Origin: an uncultured Erythrobacter sp.
GTDB taxonomy: Bacteria > Pseudomonadota > Alphaproteobacteria > Sphingomonadales > Sphingomonadaceae
Reading direction: 5' to 3'
Assembly: GCA_947258465.1 (NCBI GenBank)
Contig: CAMYIQ010000073.1
Location: 1 to 14,167 of the forward strand
DNA: 14,167 nucleotides
The first letter of the stretch is position 1, and every line of letters starts with the position of its first letter. Made by a program: the position numbers and the translations under genes. The notes below the pieces were generated by a model. It worked only from the letters and a program-made list of their open reading frames with translations. It did not search any database and was not told the origin of the DNA. This document shows, one piece after another, positions 1-7,955 of this stretch.

Positions 1-46
1 CATCAGAGAGCACCAAGTGGCGCACATCTACATCGAGGCGTACGAT

Positions 47-754
47 CTAACCCGCGAACACCTCCAGGTACGAGAAGAACATGGCATGGCGGTCGCGCGG
101 GATGACCTGCGTCGAAACCGGTTCGACCGTTAGGCCCAGCTTATCCGCGACGTGCTGTTCGACCGCTGGGTCGATATTGGCGAATGTGCCGACGGCGCCG
201 GAAATCGCGCAAGTGGCGATTTCCTCGCGCGCGGCGATCAGGCGCTTTTTGCACCGGTCGAATTCGGCATAGGCCTGTGCCAGCTTGAGGCCGAAGGTCA
301 CCGGTTCGGCATGGATGCCGTGGCTGCGGCCGATGGTAGGGGTGTATTTGTGTTCTTCCGCGCGGCGCCGGATCGCGGCGAGCAGCGCATCGAGGTCTGC
401 CAGCAGAATGTCCGCCGAACGCGCGAGCTGGACCGCCAGCGTCGTATCGAGCACATCGCTGGAGGTCATTCCCTGATGCATGAATCGCGCCTCGTCGCCG
501 ACATTATCCGCGACCCAGGTGAGGAAAGCGATCACATCATGCTTCGTCACCGCTTCGATCGCATCGATCGCTTCGACGTCGATGGCGGGGTCGGTCGCCC
601 ACCAGTCCCACAGGGCCTGTGCTGCGCTGTCCGGCACGACGCCCAGTTCGCCGAGCTTTTCCGTCGCGTGGGCCTCGATCTCGAACCAGATGCGATACTT
701 CGCTTCCGGCTCCCATAGGGCGGACATTTCGGGGCGGGCATAACGGGGTACCAT
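47..754 (-). CDS. purB: Adenylosuccinate lyase, N-terminal part, interrupted by an in-frame stop near the window edge
   Basis: PurB cleaves SAICAR to AICAR and adenylosuccinate to AMP, releasing fumarate in both cases, in the cytoplasmic purine pathway. The 235 visible residues follow the fumarase/aspartase superfamily: KHDV at 71-74, HQGMTSSDVLDT at 93-104, the conserved-His segment GRSHGIHAEP at 142-151 and IPRDRH near 219-223. The start is the ATG at 754, because GGAG lies 6 bases upstream (761-764) and the protein then opens MVPRYARP as in relatives; a TTG at 769 in the same frame is less likely. The family is usually about 430-440 residues, so the SSxMPHKRNP signature loop and the C-terminal half are absent. 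The frame meets TAG at 47-49, yet the same frame beyond it still reads IVRLDVDVRHL, resembling the expected continuation SIERLAVEVRHL. Either the gene is a recent pseudogene or the first ~50 bases are poor sequence; I favour the latter. Identity is certain, intactness is not. Confidence 0.93.
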   Translation of the reverse strand: MVPRYARPEMSALWEPEAKYRIWFEIEAHATEKLGELGVVPDSAAQALWDWWATDPAIDVEAIDAIEAVTKHDVIAFLTWVADNVGDEARFMHQGMTSSDVLDTTLAVQLARSADILLADLDALLAAIRRRAEEHKYTPTIGRSHGIHAEPVTFGLKLAQAYAEFDRCKKRLIAAREEIATCAISGAVGTFANIDPAVEQHVADKLGLTVEPVSTQVIPRDRHAMFFSYLEVFAG

Positions 755-951
755 GGGGAGCTCCGACAAAGGGGGGAACGAGCCAGCCCGCTAAGGATGT
801 GCGGTGCGAAAAGCAAGGCACGGACGGCAGGAGACCCGCGATCCTTCTGCATTTGCCACCGGTCGACACGCTATTCTCTGCCGACAAGTCGTTGGCAAAC
901 TAAACGGTTCGAAATAAGGTGGCAATCAACTGTTCGAACTGGATCGTGTGC
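755..951. promoter_or_regulatory. Divergent intergenic region between purB and the DUF3857 gene
   Basis: This 197-base gap separates two divergently transcribed genes and so should hold a promoter for each. The purB ribosome-binding GGAG is at 761-764. TTGGCA at 892-897 is a possible -35 for the rightward gene, but no good -10 follows at 16-18 bases, so I do not call a specific promoter. No long inverted repeat, PurR-like operator or riboswitch was recognised. The short frames that cross this region look like chance open frames. Confidence 0.4.
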
Positions 952-3732
952 ATGCATCGTAAAATAGCTGCTGTTTCGTTTATTGCCCTTTCTGCGTCTT
1001 CCGCATTTGCGGGGGAGACTGTTATCTACGAATCCGCCCCTGCCTGGGTGGAAAGCGCGACGATGGACGACACGTCGCGCGCTTCCGGTTCCCCGATCAT
1101 CTTGATCGATGAGCAGTCGAGGATCGAAAACGGTCAGCTATGGACCTATCGGGAAACCGGGATCGCCCTCGATTCACCCGAGGCGCTCACTCAACTTGGC
1201 ACGCTCGCCGCATCCTGGATGCCCGACAAGGGAGATCTGCGTGTGCACCGCGCCGAACTGATGCGCGACGGGCAGCGCATCGACTTACTGGCTGGAGATC
1301 AACGGTTCGAGGTCTTGCGGCGCGAAGCAAAGCTCGAATCGCGGATGCTCGACGGGATGCTGACTGCGACCATGCCGGTCGCCGGTGCGCGAATCGGCGA
1401 TGTGTTGCGGCTCGCCTATTCGACGACGGTGCAGGATCAGGCGATGGGCGATCATGTCCAATGGTTTGCGGCCCTGATCGCCAAGCCGTTTCCGTTGGCG
1501 GATGGCCGGGTTCGTGTTTCCTGGCCGCAGAACCTCCCAGTGAGCCGAGTGCGGCTCGGAGATGCGGAGGTGCCTGAACCCGAGCTCATAGACGGGTTCT
1601 ACGTCTGGGAAGCCGATCTGCCGGTGGACAAGCCCGCCGATGTGCCTTCGGACGCGCCGCACCGCTATTTTGCCGGTAATCTCATGCAGTTGGGCACCTA
1701 TGCCGATTGGCAGGATGTGTCGCGCGAGATGGCTTCTCATTACGACGTTGCCGGAACGGTGGGAAGCGGGGCGCTGGCCAAGGAAATCGCGCGCATAGCC
1801 GGGGCGAGCGACGACCCGCTCGAGCGCGCGGCAATGGCTCTGCGCGTGGTGCAGGACGAAATCAGCTATCTTTCCAATGGCCTCGACGGTGGAAACTACC
1901 TTCCGCAAATGCCCCAGGAAACGTGGGAAAAGCGGTATGGCGACTGCAAGGCCAAATCGGTCCTGTTGCTGGCCATGTTGCGCGAACTCGAAGTGTCTTC
2001 CGAGGTCGTCCTGGTGCGGTCGAAAGGGGGCGATATCTTGCCGGACCTTGCCCCAATTCCGGGCAACTTCGACCATATGATCGTGCGTGCGGAAATCGCC
2101 GGTCAGAACTATTGGCTGGATGGTACGGGATCGGGTACGCGGATCGATACGATCGATACGATCCCGCGATTTCACTACGCGCTGCCCCTGCGGAACGAAG
2201 GCGCCTCGCTGATGGCGCTTGGATCGCGCCCGCAATCGACTCCCGATCGCATCGTGCGGATCAGCCTGGATCAGCGTGCCGGCGTTATCTTGCCGGCATT
2301 GGTCGATGTCGAGATCGAGTTCCGCGGCATGGCGGGCGCCCCGTGGCGGGTGATCGCCGAACAGAACGATGAAACCGTGATCGAGGATGCTGTGTCATCG
2401 GGGCTCAGTCCGGTCGTCGGCGACATGGCGCTGTACCAGCCATCGGTCCGATACGACGCGGAGACGGCTGTCGCAACGATCAGCGCCAAGGGTATCCGCA
2501 CGACTTCGTGGAGCAGGGACCGGTCGATTTACGAACTCGGCATACCCTCGGAGGCGGCCCGCATGGTGAACTTCGATGCCGATCGTGCACGCGCGGCTTG
2601 GAAGGCCATACCTTTGCGGCTCAACGGACCGCTCTTTTATCGCAGCGAATTCGAAATACTGCTTCCCGAAGGCGACGAGAAATTTCTTATCGACGGGGCT
2701 AGCAAGGTGTCGCAGACCATTGGCGGGGTGGAACTGGCGTCGGATGCGCAGCTCGATGATGCGCATTTCACGCTCGTGCAAACCATGCGCAGCGTTGCCG
2801 ACGAACTACCGGCGACCGAAATTTCTGCGGCGCGCCGCCAAGCGGTCAGGTTCGATCGGGCGCTGCCGGTGCTGAAATCCACCGGCGACGTGCAGCAGGC
2901 GTGGGAGTATACCGGGCCGCAGCGCAAACGACTGAAGGCGCTGGAAGCGGCCTATGCGTGGCTAATTGCCGAGGCCGAACCGGACGAGTCTCGACAGTTG
3001 GTCAATCGCGCGAACTTCCGTTCAGGCGTCTACGATTTCGCCGGAGCGCTCGAAGACATCAATGCGGCACTCGAAATCGAGGCGACCAGCGCTCTTTACG
3101 GTGACCGCTCCTTCCTGGACCGCCAAATGGGCGATCTCGAAGCCGCGCTTGCCGATTTGCAAATGTACGAGGAGCTCAGCGGGAAGGGCGAGACCTATGG
3201 CAGCCAAATCGAGCTGCTCGCGCTGTTGGGGCGGGCGGACGAGGGCTTGCAGTTGGCCGAGGAGTATCGTGCGCTAACCGACGACCCGGTCTCTGCGGAA
3301 ACCACTATGGCGACTGCGCTTGGATGGTCGGGCGAAGCCGAAGAAGGGCTTCGTCTGCTCGAAGACCTGTTGGTTCGCCGTCCGGGCGATGGTCCGCTGC
3401 TGAATGCGATCTGCTGGCACGCGGCCACATTCGATATCGTGAACCCGGACAGAATGAAGACCTGTGTAGGGGCGGTCGAGAAAAGCGAGTACGCTCCCGG
3501 CGTGCTCGACAGCCGTGCTTTCGCCCATCTGCGTCTTGGTGATCTTGATGCGGCACTGGCCGATCTGAACTCGGCCCTGGTGGCCAGCCCCGGTTTAGCC
3601 GAGTCGCGTCTCTTGCGTGGTGTGGTCAGAGTGATGCAGGGTGATGATGCTGGCCAGGAGGATATCGACCTGGCACTGTCCATCAGGCCGTCCCTGGCTG
3701 AAACCTACGCGGCGTGGGGCCTGAAATTCTAG
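952..3732 (+). CDS. Exported DUF3857 / transglutaminase-like / TPR protein, function unknown
   Basis: The protein has 926 residues if started at the ATG at 952. A GTG at 919 in the same frame would add 11 residues before a typical signal peptide (MHRKIAAVSFIALSASSAFA, cut before GET), so 952 is preferred; the ribosome-binding site is weak either way. After the signal comes a DUF3857-type beta-rich region (roughly residues 40-210), then a transglutaminase-like core with the full papain-type triad: Cys332 in YGDCKAK, His375 in FDHMI and Asp390 in YWLDGT. A second beta-rich segment follows, and from about residue 684 to the end there are helical TPR-like repeats. The family is widespread in sphingomonads and Bacteroidetes. 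Its substrate is unknown; the fold can be a protease, amidase or acyl transferase, and location is probably periplasmic. It stands alone, ending 13 bases from the convergent radC. Domain assignment is firm; function is open. Confidence 0.9.
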   Translation: MHRKIAAVSFIALSASSAFAGETVIYESAPAWVESATMDDTSRASGSPIILIDEQSRIENGQLWTYRETGIALDSPEALTQLGTLAASWMPDKGDLRVHRAELMRDGQRIDLLAGDQRFEVLRREAKLESRMLDGMLTATMPVAGARIGDVLRLAYSTTVQDQAMGDHVQWFAALIAKPFPLADGRVRVSWPQNLPVSRVRLGDAEVPEPELIDGFYVWEADLPVDKPADVPSDAPHRYFAGNLMQLGTYADWQDVSREMASHYDVAGTVGSGALAKEIARIAGASDDPLERAAMALRVVQDEISYLSNGLDGGNYLPQMPQETWEKRYGDCKAKSVLLLAMLRELEVSSEVVLVRSKGGDILPDLAPIPGNFDHMIVRAEIAGQNYWLDGTGSGTRIDTIDTIPRFHYALPLRNEGASLMALGSRPQSTPDRIVRISLDQRAGVILPALVDVEIEFRGMAGAPWRVIAEQNDETVIEDAVSSGLSPVVGDMALYQPSVRYDAETAVATISAKGIRTTSWSRDRSIYELGIPSEAARMVNFDADRARAAWKAIPLRLNGPLFYRSEFEILLPEGDEKFLIDGASKVSQTIGGVELASDAQLDDAHFTLVQTMRSVADELPATEISAARRQAVRFDRALPVLKSTGDVQQAWEYTGPQRKRLKALEAAYAWLIAEAEPDESRQLVNRANFRSGVYDFAGALEDINAALEIEATSALYGDRSFLDRQMGDLEAALADLQMYEELSGKGETYGSQIELLALLGRADEGLQLAEEYRALTDDPVSAETTMATALGWSGEAEEGLRLLEDLLVRRPGDGPLLNAICWHAATFDIVNPDRMKTCVGAVEKSEYAPGVLDSRAFAHLRLGDLDAALADLNSALVASPGLAESRLLRGVVRVMQGDDAGQEDIDLALSIRPSLAETYAAWGLKF

Positions 3733-3745
3733 GTCCCGCCGGGTT

Positions 3746-4456
3746 TTAGATCAGCCCTTTTGCGCGCAAGGATACGTTGCCTTGACGCCCGATGATGATG
3801 TGATCGTGCACGGTCACGCCTAGCAGGCGTCCCGCCTCTGCGATGCGCGACGTGATGGCGATGTCCGCCCGGCTGGGTTCGGGGCTGCCGCTGGGGTGAT
3901 TGTGGACGAGTATCAGCGCGGTCGCGCCGATGTCGAATGCCTTGCGAATGATTTCGCGCGGGTGGATTGCGGCTTCATCGATCGACCCTTCACCCAGCAG
4001 GTGATCGAGGATCAGGCGATTCTGTGCATTGAGATAGAGGACGCGGACCCGTTCATGATTGAGGTGCGCCATGTCGATCGCGAGATAATCGAGCAGGGCC
4101 TGCCAACTGCCGAGCACCGGCTTGTCCTGTACCGCGCCGCGGGCCATGCGTTTTGCCGCGAGGTTGACCGCATGTAGCGCGGCGGCGCTCGCTTCGCCCA
4201 GGCCTTTCACTTGCTGGAGCGCTCGGGGATTGGCCGCCAAAACGGCCGATAGCGAGCCGAAATGCGCGATCAACGATTTGGCAAGCGGTTTCGTGTCGCC
4301 TTGGCGAATGGCGGCAAACAGCAGGAATTCGAGCAATTCGTAATCGGCGAGCGCTTCGGCCCCGCCCGACAGCAATCGCTGGCGCAGCCGCTCGCGATGG
4401 CCCTTGCCAGCATGCTTTGCCGAATTTTTTCGATTCCCCGGCAACCATTCCCCCAT
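3746..4456 (-). CDS. radC: RadC family JAB/MPN-domain protein (UPF0758)
   Basis: The protein is 236 residues from the ATG at 4456, a normal RadC length. The N-terminal part has the family segment ALADYELLEFLL (35-46) and a helix-hairpin-helix-like stretch NPRALQQVKGLGEASAAAL (76-94). The C-terminal half is a JAMM-type metal site: HPRE at 165-168, HNHPSG at 185-190 and Ser195/Asp198. RadC was named for a DNA-repair role that was later withdrawn for E. coli; its biochemical activity is unsettled. An in-frame ATG at 4480 would add eight residues, with AAAGG only 2 bases upstream, so the start is uncertain by that amount. The frame stays open far upstream to 5176, but that part is antisense to ydbH and its translation resembles no RadC. 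The stop lies 13 bases from that of the convergent neighbour; only a weak 6-bp bulged hairpin (3717-3737) spans the junction. Confidence 0.93.
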   Translation of the reverse strand: MGEWLPGNRKNSAKHAGKGHRERLRQRLLSGGAEALADYELLEFLLFAAIRQGDTKPLAKSLIAHFGSLSAVLAANPRALQQVKGLGEASAAALHAVNLAAKRMARGAVQDKPVLGSWQALLDYLAIDMAHLNHERVRVLYLNAQNRLILDHLLGEGSIDEAAIHPREIIRKAFDIGATALILVHNHPSGSPEPSRADIAITSRIAEAGRLLGVTVHDHIIIGRQGNVSLRAKGLI

Positions 4457-4516
4457 GCACGGCGTTTCCGCCACTTGCATTGCCTTTGGAGTGCACAAGG
4501 CGCAAGTGTGGGTTCG
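4457..4516. promoter_or_regulatory. Very short divergent promoter gap, radC / ydbH
   Basis: Only 60 bases lie between the chosen starts of radC and ydbH (36 if radC begins at 4480). Both genes need initiation from here or from inside the opposite gene. I see no convincing -35/-10 pair on either strand and no clear operator. The ydbH start has only GTGGG 5 bases upstream, and radC has GGCGGA about 10 bases upstream. The two promoters therefore overlap, or one lies within the neighbouring coding sequence. Confidence 0.4.
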
Positions 4517-7500
4517 ATGGAGCGGGACGCAAACGACAATCCAGTGGCGGTAGAAGATGACCTCGTCCGCCGCGCACGCTGGCAGCAGAAGCGCTGGGCC
4601 ATACCCAGCATTCTGCTCGCCTTGCTCATGGCCGCTGGCATAGCGGCCTGGTTTTCGCGCGAGAGCATTGTCGACGATATCATTCGCGATCAGCTCGACG
4701 CGAATGGCATTCCGGCCACCTACACGATCGATCGCGTCGGCGGGCAAACACAGATATTCTCTGACGTCGTCCTCGGCGATCCCGATGGGCCCGATTTCAC
4801 GGCGAAACGTGTCATCGTCAGCCTGCGCCACCGGTTCGGTACTCCCGAAATCGGCGGTGTCACGTTGGTGGAGCCGCGAATTTACGGTGCTGTGCATGAT
4901 GGGGAACTCAGTTTCGGAGCCCTCGACAGCCTGCTTTTCGGACCCAGCGAGGAACCGGCCGGTCTGCCGAACGTGAATCTGACCATCCGCGACGGGCGCG
5001 GGCTGCTCGAAACCGATTACGGTCCGATCGGGCTCAGCCTCGCCGGATCGGGCCTGGTCAGTCATGGCTGGGAAGGGGCGCTGGCCGGCATCGCTCCCGA
5101 ATTGGCCTTTGACGGATGCGAAACCGGGCGCATGAGTGCCTATGGCAAGCTCACCACCGTTTCGGGAGAGCCGCAATTCTCAGGCCCGCTCCGGCTCGCA
5201 TCGCTCATCTGCGCGGAACGGTCTCTCGAGCTGGCGAATTACGCGATGGACCTCACCGTCGCGGCAGATACGCGGTTGTCCAATCCTTCGATCGAGGCGC
5301 GGCTCGAAGGTGGCGAGACGCGGATGGCGGAAAATTCGGCATCGGCGATGCTCGGTACTGTGCGCGCACAGATGCGCGACCGATTGACCACGGCGCGCTT
5401 TTCGCTCGCGGCGCGCGGCGTCGATACGCCGCAAGCATTGGCCGCCGTCCTGACTGCCGAAGGGCAACTTCGCGCGAGCGACGGTTTCGAGCGCCTCCAG
5501 CTCGATGGCGAGTTGGAAGGCAATGGCCTGCGGCTGGGCCGCGAATTGATCGCCACGGTGGAAGCCCTGGCAAATACGGGCGAGGGGACGTTTATCGCTC
5601 CGCTCACCCGCAAACTGGCGAGAGCGCTGCAGGCGGAAACCCGCGGTAGTGCGCTGAATGCTGAAGTAAGGCTGCGCCTCGATCCGAACGGCTATTCGCT
5701 TTTGACGCCAAGGGCCGAACTGCGCGGGGGAAGCGGTGCTCGGCTCGTTTCCTTATCCCGGGTCGAGATTGCCGCCCAAGGCGATGAGATGCCCCGTATC
5801 GCGGGCAACATCGCCACCGGGGGCGCGAATATGCCGCGCGTTTCCGGACGGATGGAGCGCAGCGAATCGGGAGGCTCGATCTTTCGCCTGGCAATGGATC
5901 GGTACGAGGCCGGAGATGCGGCGCTCAGCGTGCCGCAGGTCGTGATCGCACAGGGCGCGGGCGGCGCGCTGGGGTTTTCCGGCCGAATGCTGGCAAGCGG
6001 CATGCTCCCCGGCGGTTCGGCCACCAACCTGCTGCTTCCAGTCGAAGGACGGTACGATAACGGGCGCTTGTCGATGTGGCGCAAATGCGTGGACCTGCGC
6101 TTCGACCGGCTGGAACTGGCCAATCTGGCCTTCGAAAAGCGCGGCTTCACACTATGCCCGCCCCGTGGGCGCCCGATCTTGCAGAACGATTCGGGCGGAA
6201 TGCGGATCGCGGCAGGAGCGCCATCGCTCGATCTTGAAGGCCATCTGGGAGACACGCCAATCCGGCTCGCTTCCGGCCCGGTCGGCTTCGCTTATCCCGG
6301 CGTCGTGACCGCGCGCTCGATAGATGTTGCGCTGGGGCCGCCGGAGGCAGCCAGCCGGTTCCGCGTGTCCGGCCTCGAAGGACGTCTCGGCAAGGACATC
6401 TCGGGGACCTTCACCGATGCCGATATCTCGCTGGCTGCGGTCCCGATGGATCTCGAACAGACCAGCGGACAATGGCGCTTCGCCGATGGGGAACTGTCGA
6501 TCGATGGGGCAGAGTTCACGCTGGTCGATCGCGAGAATTCGCCGCGGTTCGAACCCCTGGTCGCACGCGAAGCGCGCCTTACGCTGGTCGACAATGTCAT
6601 CGATGCGCGCGCCCGGATGCGTAATCCGGCGAGCGACCGGCTCGTTACGGTCGTGGACATTCGCCACCATCTCGAAAGCGGCGCCGGCCATGCCGACATC
6701 GATGTGCCAGGCCTGAAGTTCGACGAGGACCTTCAGCCTGGTCAATTGTCGCAACTGACATTCGGCGTCATCGCCAATGCGCGAGGTGTCGTCACCGGGC
6801 AGGGCCGTATCGACTGGGCGCCGAATGGCACGATCACGAGTTCGGGTGCCTTTTCCAGCGAAGATCTGGACTTCGCGGCCGCGTTCGGCCCGGTTCGCGG
6901 GGCGAGTGGCACGGTCGAATTCAGCGATTTGCTGAACCTCACGACCGCACCTGGTCAGACAATTCGCGTCGCTTCGGTCAATCCCGGGATCGAAGTCTTC
7001 GACGGCGAGGTCGAGTTCGAATTGCGCAATGGCGAATTGCTGGCGGTTTCGGGTGGGAGCTGGCCCTTCATGGGTGGGCAGTTGATCCTGCGCGAGGTCG
7101 ACCTCAATCTCGGCATCAGCGAAGAGCGGCGTTACATTTTCGAGATCGTCGGACTGGATGCGGCCACTTTCGTAGCCGAGATGGAATTTGAAAATCTGTC
7201 CGCCACCGGGCTGTTCGATGGGACGGTACCGATCGTGTTCGATGCCAACGGCAATGGCCGGATCGACACCGGGGTTCTGATCTCTCGGCCGCCGGGCGGC
7301 AATATATCCTATGTCGGCGAACTGAGTTATGAGGACCTCTCGCCGATCGCCAATTTCGCTTTCGATGCTCTCAAGAGCCTCGATTATTCGCAGATGCGCG
7401 TCATCATGGAAGGCCCGCTGACCGGCGAAATCGTGACGCGCGTGCGTTTCGACGGTATCAAACAAGGGGATGGCGCCAGGTCCAACTTCGTTACGAAGCG

Positions 7501-7744
7501 ATTGGCCGCGCTGCCCTTGCAGTTTCGTATCAATATCAAGGCGCAGTTCTATCAATTGCTGACCAGTCTCAAGTCGCTCTACGATCCCGCCTCGGTGCGC
7601 GATCCGCGCGAACTGGGGCTTTTGTCGGATGATGGCACGCGATTCTTGCGCCGCTCAATCACCGGCGAAGAGGCCGAACCCGATGTCGACCCGGGGGATA
7701 TCGTCCCCGATGAACCCACCATTCAGGAGCAGGAAAGCGAGTGA
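4517..7744 (+). CDS. ydbH: YdbH family AsmA-like intermembrane phospholipid transport protein
   Basis: The protein has 1075 residues from the ATG at 4517; E. coli YdbH is about 880. A charged cytoplasmic N-terminus (1-27) precedes one transmembrane helix (about 28-46, AIPSILLALLMAAGIAAWF). The remainder is a very long beta-rich periplasmic region of AsmA/TamB/YhdP character, made of short alternating hydrophobic strands. The C-terminal ~250 residues carry the YdbH-type end domain, including GGNISYVGELSYEDLSPI, the MEGPLTGEIVTRVRFDG segment and LPLQFRINIKAQFYQLL. In E. coli, YdbH is one of three partly redundant AsmA-like proteins (with TamB and YhdP) that supply phospholipid to the outer membrane. 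The two genes behind it, ynbE and ydbL, are its known partners, which makes the assignment strong. The frame is open upstream to 4262, but that part is antisense to radC and would put 85 unrelated residues before the anchor. The stop overlaps the ynbE start by 4 bases. Confidence 0.9.
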   Translation: MERDANDNPVAVEDDLVRRARWQQKRWAIPSILLALLMAAGIAAWFSRESIVDDIIRDQLDANGIPATYTIDRVGGQTQIFSDVVLGDPDGPDFTAKRVIVSLRHRFGTPEIGGVTLVEPRIYGAVHDGELSFGALDSLLFGPSEEPAGLPNVNLTIRDGRGLLETDYGPIGLSLAGSGLVSHGWEGALAGIAPELAFDGCETGRMSAYGKLTTVSGEPQFSGPLRLASLICAERSLELANYAMDLTVAADTRLSNPSIEARLEGGETRMAENSASAMLGTVRAQMRDRLTTARFSLAARGVDTPQALAAVLTAEGQLRASDGFERLQLDGELEGNGLRLGRELIATVEALANTGEGTFIAPLTRKLARALQAETRGSALNAEVRLRLDPNGYSLLTPRAELRGGSGARLVSLSRVEIAAQGDEMPRIAGNIATGGANMPRVSGRMERSESGGSIFRLAMDRYEAGDAALSVPQVVIAQGAGGALGFSGRMLASGMLPGGSATNLLLPVEGRYDNGRLSMWRKCVDLRFDRLELANLAFEKRGFTLCPPRGRPILQNDSGGMRIAAGAPSLDLEGHLGDTPIRLASGPVGFAYPGVVTARSIDVALGPPEAASRFRVSGLEGRLGKDISGTFTDADISLAAVPMDLEQTSGQWRFADGELSIDGAEFTLVDRENSPRFEPLVAREARLTLVDNVIDARARMRNPASDRLVTVVDIRHHLESGAGHADIDVPGLKFDEDLQPGQLSQLTFGVIANARGVVTGQGRIDWAPNGTITSSGAFSSEDLDFAAAFGPVRGASGTVEFSDLLNLTTAPGQTIRVASVNPGIEVFDGEVEFELRNGELLAVSGGSWPFMGGQLILREVDLNLGISEERRYIFEIVGLDAATFVAEMEFENLSATGLFDGTVPIVFDANGNGRIDTGVLISRPPGGNISYVGELSYEDLSPIANFAFDALKSLDYSQMRVIMEGPLTGEIVTRVRFDGIKQGDGARSNFVTKRLAALPLQFRINIKAQFYQLLTSLKSLYDPASVRDPRELGLLSDDGTRFLRRSITGEEAEPDVDPGDIVPDEPTIQEQESE

Positions 7745-7944
7745 GGGCTATGAATCATGCCAAATTGACCGGAAGGATGGCTGGCGCCACGCTTGCCGCG
7801 ACCGCGCTCGGCGGATGCATCACTGTCAATGCGCCGGAAGAGCCGATCGTGATCGAGTTGAACGTGAACATCCGCCAGGAAGTGATCTACCGGCTTGCCG
7901 AGGATGCGGGCAATACGATCGAGGATAACGCGGATATTTTCTGA
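7741..7944 (+). CDS. ynbE: YnbE family outer-membrane lipoprotein
   Basis: This is a 67-residue lipoprotein precursor. The signal peptide ends in the lipobox ALGGC with Cys26 as the lipidated residue; Ile follows at +2, so nothing blocks Lol sorting to the outer membrane. The mature part is about 42 residues and has the YnbE signature ITVNAPEEPIVIELNVNIRQE. In E. coli, YnbE is the outer-membrane end of the YdbH bridge and is thought to extend its beta-sheet. I chose the GTG at 7741 because it overlaps the ydbH stop in a GTGA junction and has AGGAA 5 bases upstream; the ATG at 7750 would remove three residues and also leaves a valid signal. The stop at 7942-7944 touches the next ATG (TGATG). 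Confidence 0.92.
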   Translation: MRAMNHAKLTGRMAGATLAATALGGCITVNAPEEPIVIELNVNIRQEVIYRLAEDAGNTIEDNADIF

Positions 7945-7955
7945 TGGGTGATACA

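Noticed and set aside
152..718. Long rightward open frame opposite purB, and similar frames opposite other genes (for example 1285-2235, 6152-7555, 11160-11792, 12431-13246)
   Set aside because: These are open because of codon bias in GC-rich coding DNA; their translations are Arg/Pro/His-rich without family features and they lie fully opposite well-supported genes.
2137..2165. Short direct repeat GATCGATAC within the DUF3857 gene
   Set aside because: It encodes IDTIDTI in frame, is only nine bases long and occurs twice; no sign of a tandem array or regulatory role.
3717..3737. Small hairpin across the convergent stops of the DUF3857 gene and radC
   Set aside because: Only 6 bp with a bulge and a short T-run at distance; too weak to call a terminator on either strand.
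4262..4516. ydbH frame open upstream, adding 85 residues before the membrane anchor
   Set aside because: The extension is antisense to radC and would place unrelated sequence before a normal charged N-terminus and signal anchor that begins at 4517.
4457..5176. RadC frame open far upstream, giving a 476-residue protein
   Set aside because: The extra 240 residues are antisense to ydbH, do not resemble any domain, and the RadC family length fits the ATG at 4456.
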